In this document: positions 19,775 to 21,011 of the stretch, in pieces | How the letters are laid out: each line of letters opens with the position of its first letter | Numbering within the stretch: position 1 is the first letter of the stretch | NCBI GenBank assembly: GCA_947502765.1 | Contig: CANNBA010000020.1 | Span: 1-21,011, forward strand | Length of the DNA stretch: 21,011 bases | Origin: BACL11 sp945865535 | GTDB taxonomy: Bacteria; Bacteroidota; Bacteroidia; Flavobacteriales; BACL11 | Direction: 5' to 3' | The notes under the pieces: generated by a model | What the model was told of the DNA's origin: nothing | Seen by the model: only the letters and a program-made list of their open reading frames with translations | Databases searched by the model: none | Made by a program: the position numbers and the translations under genes

Positions 19775-21011
19775 TTATTGCAATACTATTCTTTTATTTA
19801 TAAATGAATCCCTAGTTTTAATCTTTATCATATAGATTCCTCTTGGCCAATTAGATAGATCAACTGCTTTAGTGTATTCACCAACAAAGTCTTGTTTTGC
19901 CTCAGTTGAAACTAACTTACCAAAAGCATCAATTATAGTAATTTCAAAATTATCAATCTCCTCAGAAACGAAACTTATGTTGAACACTCCTCTTGTTGGA
20001 TTAGGATAAATATTTAAATTAATAGCTGAGCTAACATCTGCTTCAGTAATTCTACTACCTGAAAGAGTAGTAAAGGTAACATATACTGTATATGTAGAAA
20101 TATTACTTCCATTAGGATCACACATAGAAGCCACCTGCCAGTGATAAGCCGCTCCACTAACCAAACCTGCTAAATCATAGGAATTGGTATTTACAACAAC
20201 ATAAGTCCATTGAGCCCAAGGCTGAGTGGTTTTCTTATATCTTACACTATAACCCCATGCTCCTGAAACAGCATCCCAAGCTAAAGTAGCAGTCGTTGTA
20301 GTGATTCCCGTTGTAACAGGGCTTACTGGATTTGTACAAGGACTTAAAGTAGTAAATGTTTGTGTAGAACTCCATGCAGATACAGTACTATTTCCTGGTG
20401 AACAAGCTGAACGTATCTCCCACTCATAAGTAGTAGCTGTTGTTAAATTCACTTTTGTACGTGAGATATCAGCGCCAGGTATGTTATTTATATCAATAGT
20501 CCAAGTAGAAGAACCCTGAACTCGCATACGTATATCGTAATGATGAGCATTAGAAACTGAGCCCCAATTAATAGTCACTGATGTTAAGCCTATATTAGAA
20601 GTAAACAAGCCTGAAGGAGGTGTACAATCAACAAAAGTAGTAAAGGCAGTAAGTGCTGTATAAGCTGAAGTATTACTACCATTAGCATCACACATAGAGG
20701 CCACCTGCCAGTGATAATCCGTTCCACTAAGTAAAGCTGTTAAAGCATAGGAATTGGTATTTACAACAACATAAGTCCATTGAGCCCAAGGCTGAGTGGT
20801 TTTCTTATATCTTACACTATAACCCCATGCACTTGAAACAACATTCCAGGCTAAAGTAGCAGTCGTTGTAGTGATTCCCGTTGTAACAGGAGTGGTTGGA
20901 ACAACGCAAGGAGTAGCTGTGGTAAAGTTCTGAGTAACTGACCATAAAGATGCTGAACTAGTACCTGGTGAACAAGCTGAACGTACCTCCCACTCATAAG
21001 TTGTAGCTCCT
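19775..21011 (-). CDS. Secreted fibronectin-III repeat protein with T9SS sorting domain (5' end outside window)
   Basis: The frame stays open from the window edge to the stop at 19775, giving the last ~411 residues. A GTG at 20704 is internal (WQVASMCD) and not the start. Three and a half fibronectin type III-like domains are visible, each closing with a motif like FTT...C. Two alternating types (A: GITTTTATLAW...YSVRYKKTTQPW; B: YEWEIRSACSPG) give a period of 190 residues. Each domain junction has a Cys (for example TFVDCTPPSG, TLSPCTNP). The last ~75 residues (INLNIYPNPTRGVFNI...GIYMIKIKT...KRIVLQ) are a type A Por secretion-system sorting domain. The protein is therefore exported through the outer membrane by T9SS and probably displayed or released. 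The N-terminal catalytic or binding part lies outside the window. Confidence 0.93.
   Translation of the reverse strand, partial: GATTYEWEVRSACSPGTSSASLWSVTQNFTTATPCVVPTTPVTTGITTTTATLAWNVVSSAWGYSVRYKKTTQPWAQWTYVVVNTNSYALTALLSGTDYHWQVASMCDANGSNTSAYTALTAFTTFVDCTPPSGLFTSNIGLTSVTINWGSVSNAHHYDIRMRVQGSSTWTIDINNIPGADISRTKVNLTTATTYEWEIRSACSPGNSTVSAWSSTQTFTTLSPCTNPVSPVTTGITTTTATLAWDAVSGAWGYSVRYKKTTQPWAQWTYVVVNTNSYDLAGLVSGAAYHWQVASMCDPNGSNISTYTVYVTFTTLSGSRITEADVSSAINLNIYPNPTRGVFNISFVSEEIDNFEITIIDAFGKLVSTEAKQDFVGEYTKAVDLSNWPRGIYMIKIKTRDSFINKRIVLQ
20101..20890 (-). repeat. Two ~220-bp direct repeats in the fibronectin-III gene (570-bp period)
   Basis: Segments 20101-20320 and 20671-20890 are near identical, with an uninterrupted identical run of about 85 bp (20176-20260 and 20746-20830). 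A second pair of the same period (about 20400-20440 and 20970-21010) shows that the whole two-domain unit is duplicated. The repeat encodes an A-type fibronectin domain. Confidence 0.9.

Noticed and set aside
20698..20704. GTG at 20704 as the start of the fibronectin-III protein
   Set aside because: The frame is open upstream to the window edge and encodes the preceding part of the same domain (YHWQVASMCD), so the gene is 5' truncated by the window.

Overview
The window comes from an AT-rich Bacteroidota chromosome, most likely a flavobacterial-type marine or freshwater lineage. Supporting signs are a type IX secretion (T9SS) C-terminal sorting domain, promoters of the Bacteroidota form TTG...TAnnTTTG, near absence of Shine-Dalgarno sequences, a DUF4369/TlpA-type thioredoxin protein, a DUF2279 protein and a long-form GAPDH of about 480 residues.

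Positions 1-14564 are mostly ordinary core genome. A short + strand cluster (end of an unknown gene, a 38-residue lipoprotein, a DUF5681-like protein) converges on tRNA-Asp(GTC). A - strand block follows: DUF58 protein, trxA, a small membrane protein and GAPDH. From 4347 to 11382 seven + strand genes are packed with overlaps of 0-8 nt: dapF, a GNAT acetyltransferase, a seven-haem cytochrome/TPR lipoprotein, mltG, a phosphohexomutase, a DUF2279 protein and an Smr-domain protein. This looks like one translationally coupled operon with envelope and peptidoglycan-precursor content. A - strand thioredoxin-like protein and an EamA transporter follow, then divergent yaaA.

Positions 14565 to about 19434 are an accessory island that I read as an integron-type gene-cassette array with no integrase in view. 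Two attC-like sites (15729-15859 and 19044-19175) have long imperfect hairpin arms and core boxes. For each complete cassette, the first 10 nt (starting GTT) are the exact reverse complement of the 10 nt (ending AAC) that open its own attC. Cassette B (about 1.15 kb) carries a membrane-anchored M23 peptidase. Cassette C (about 3.3 kb) carries a secreted trypsin-like protease plus a SIR2-family/DUF4062 gene pair, which is the best candidate here for an uncharacterised NAD-targeting defence module. A gene-less stretch with similar ends lies directly after the yaaA stop. Cassette D is broken: its gene is cut at about 19434 and abuts, on the opposite strand, the first ~53 codons of what resembles a large restriction/helicase protein.

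The window ends in a - strand secreted adhesin-like protein (19775 to beyond 21011) with fibronectin-III repeats, a 570-nt super-repeat and a T9SS tail. Function calls rest on motifs read by eye. No database search was possible.
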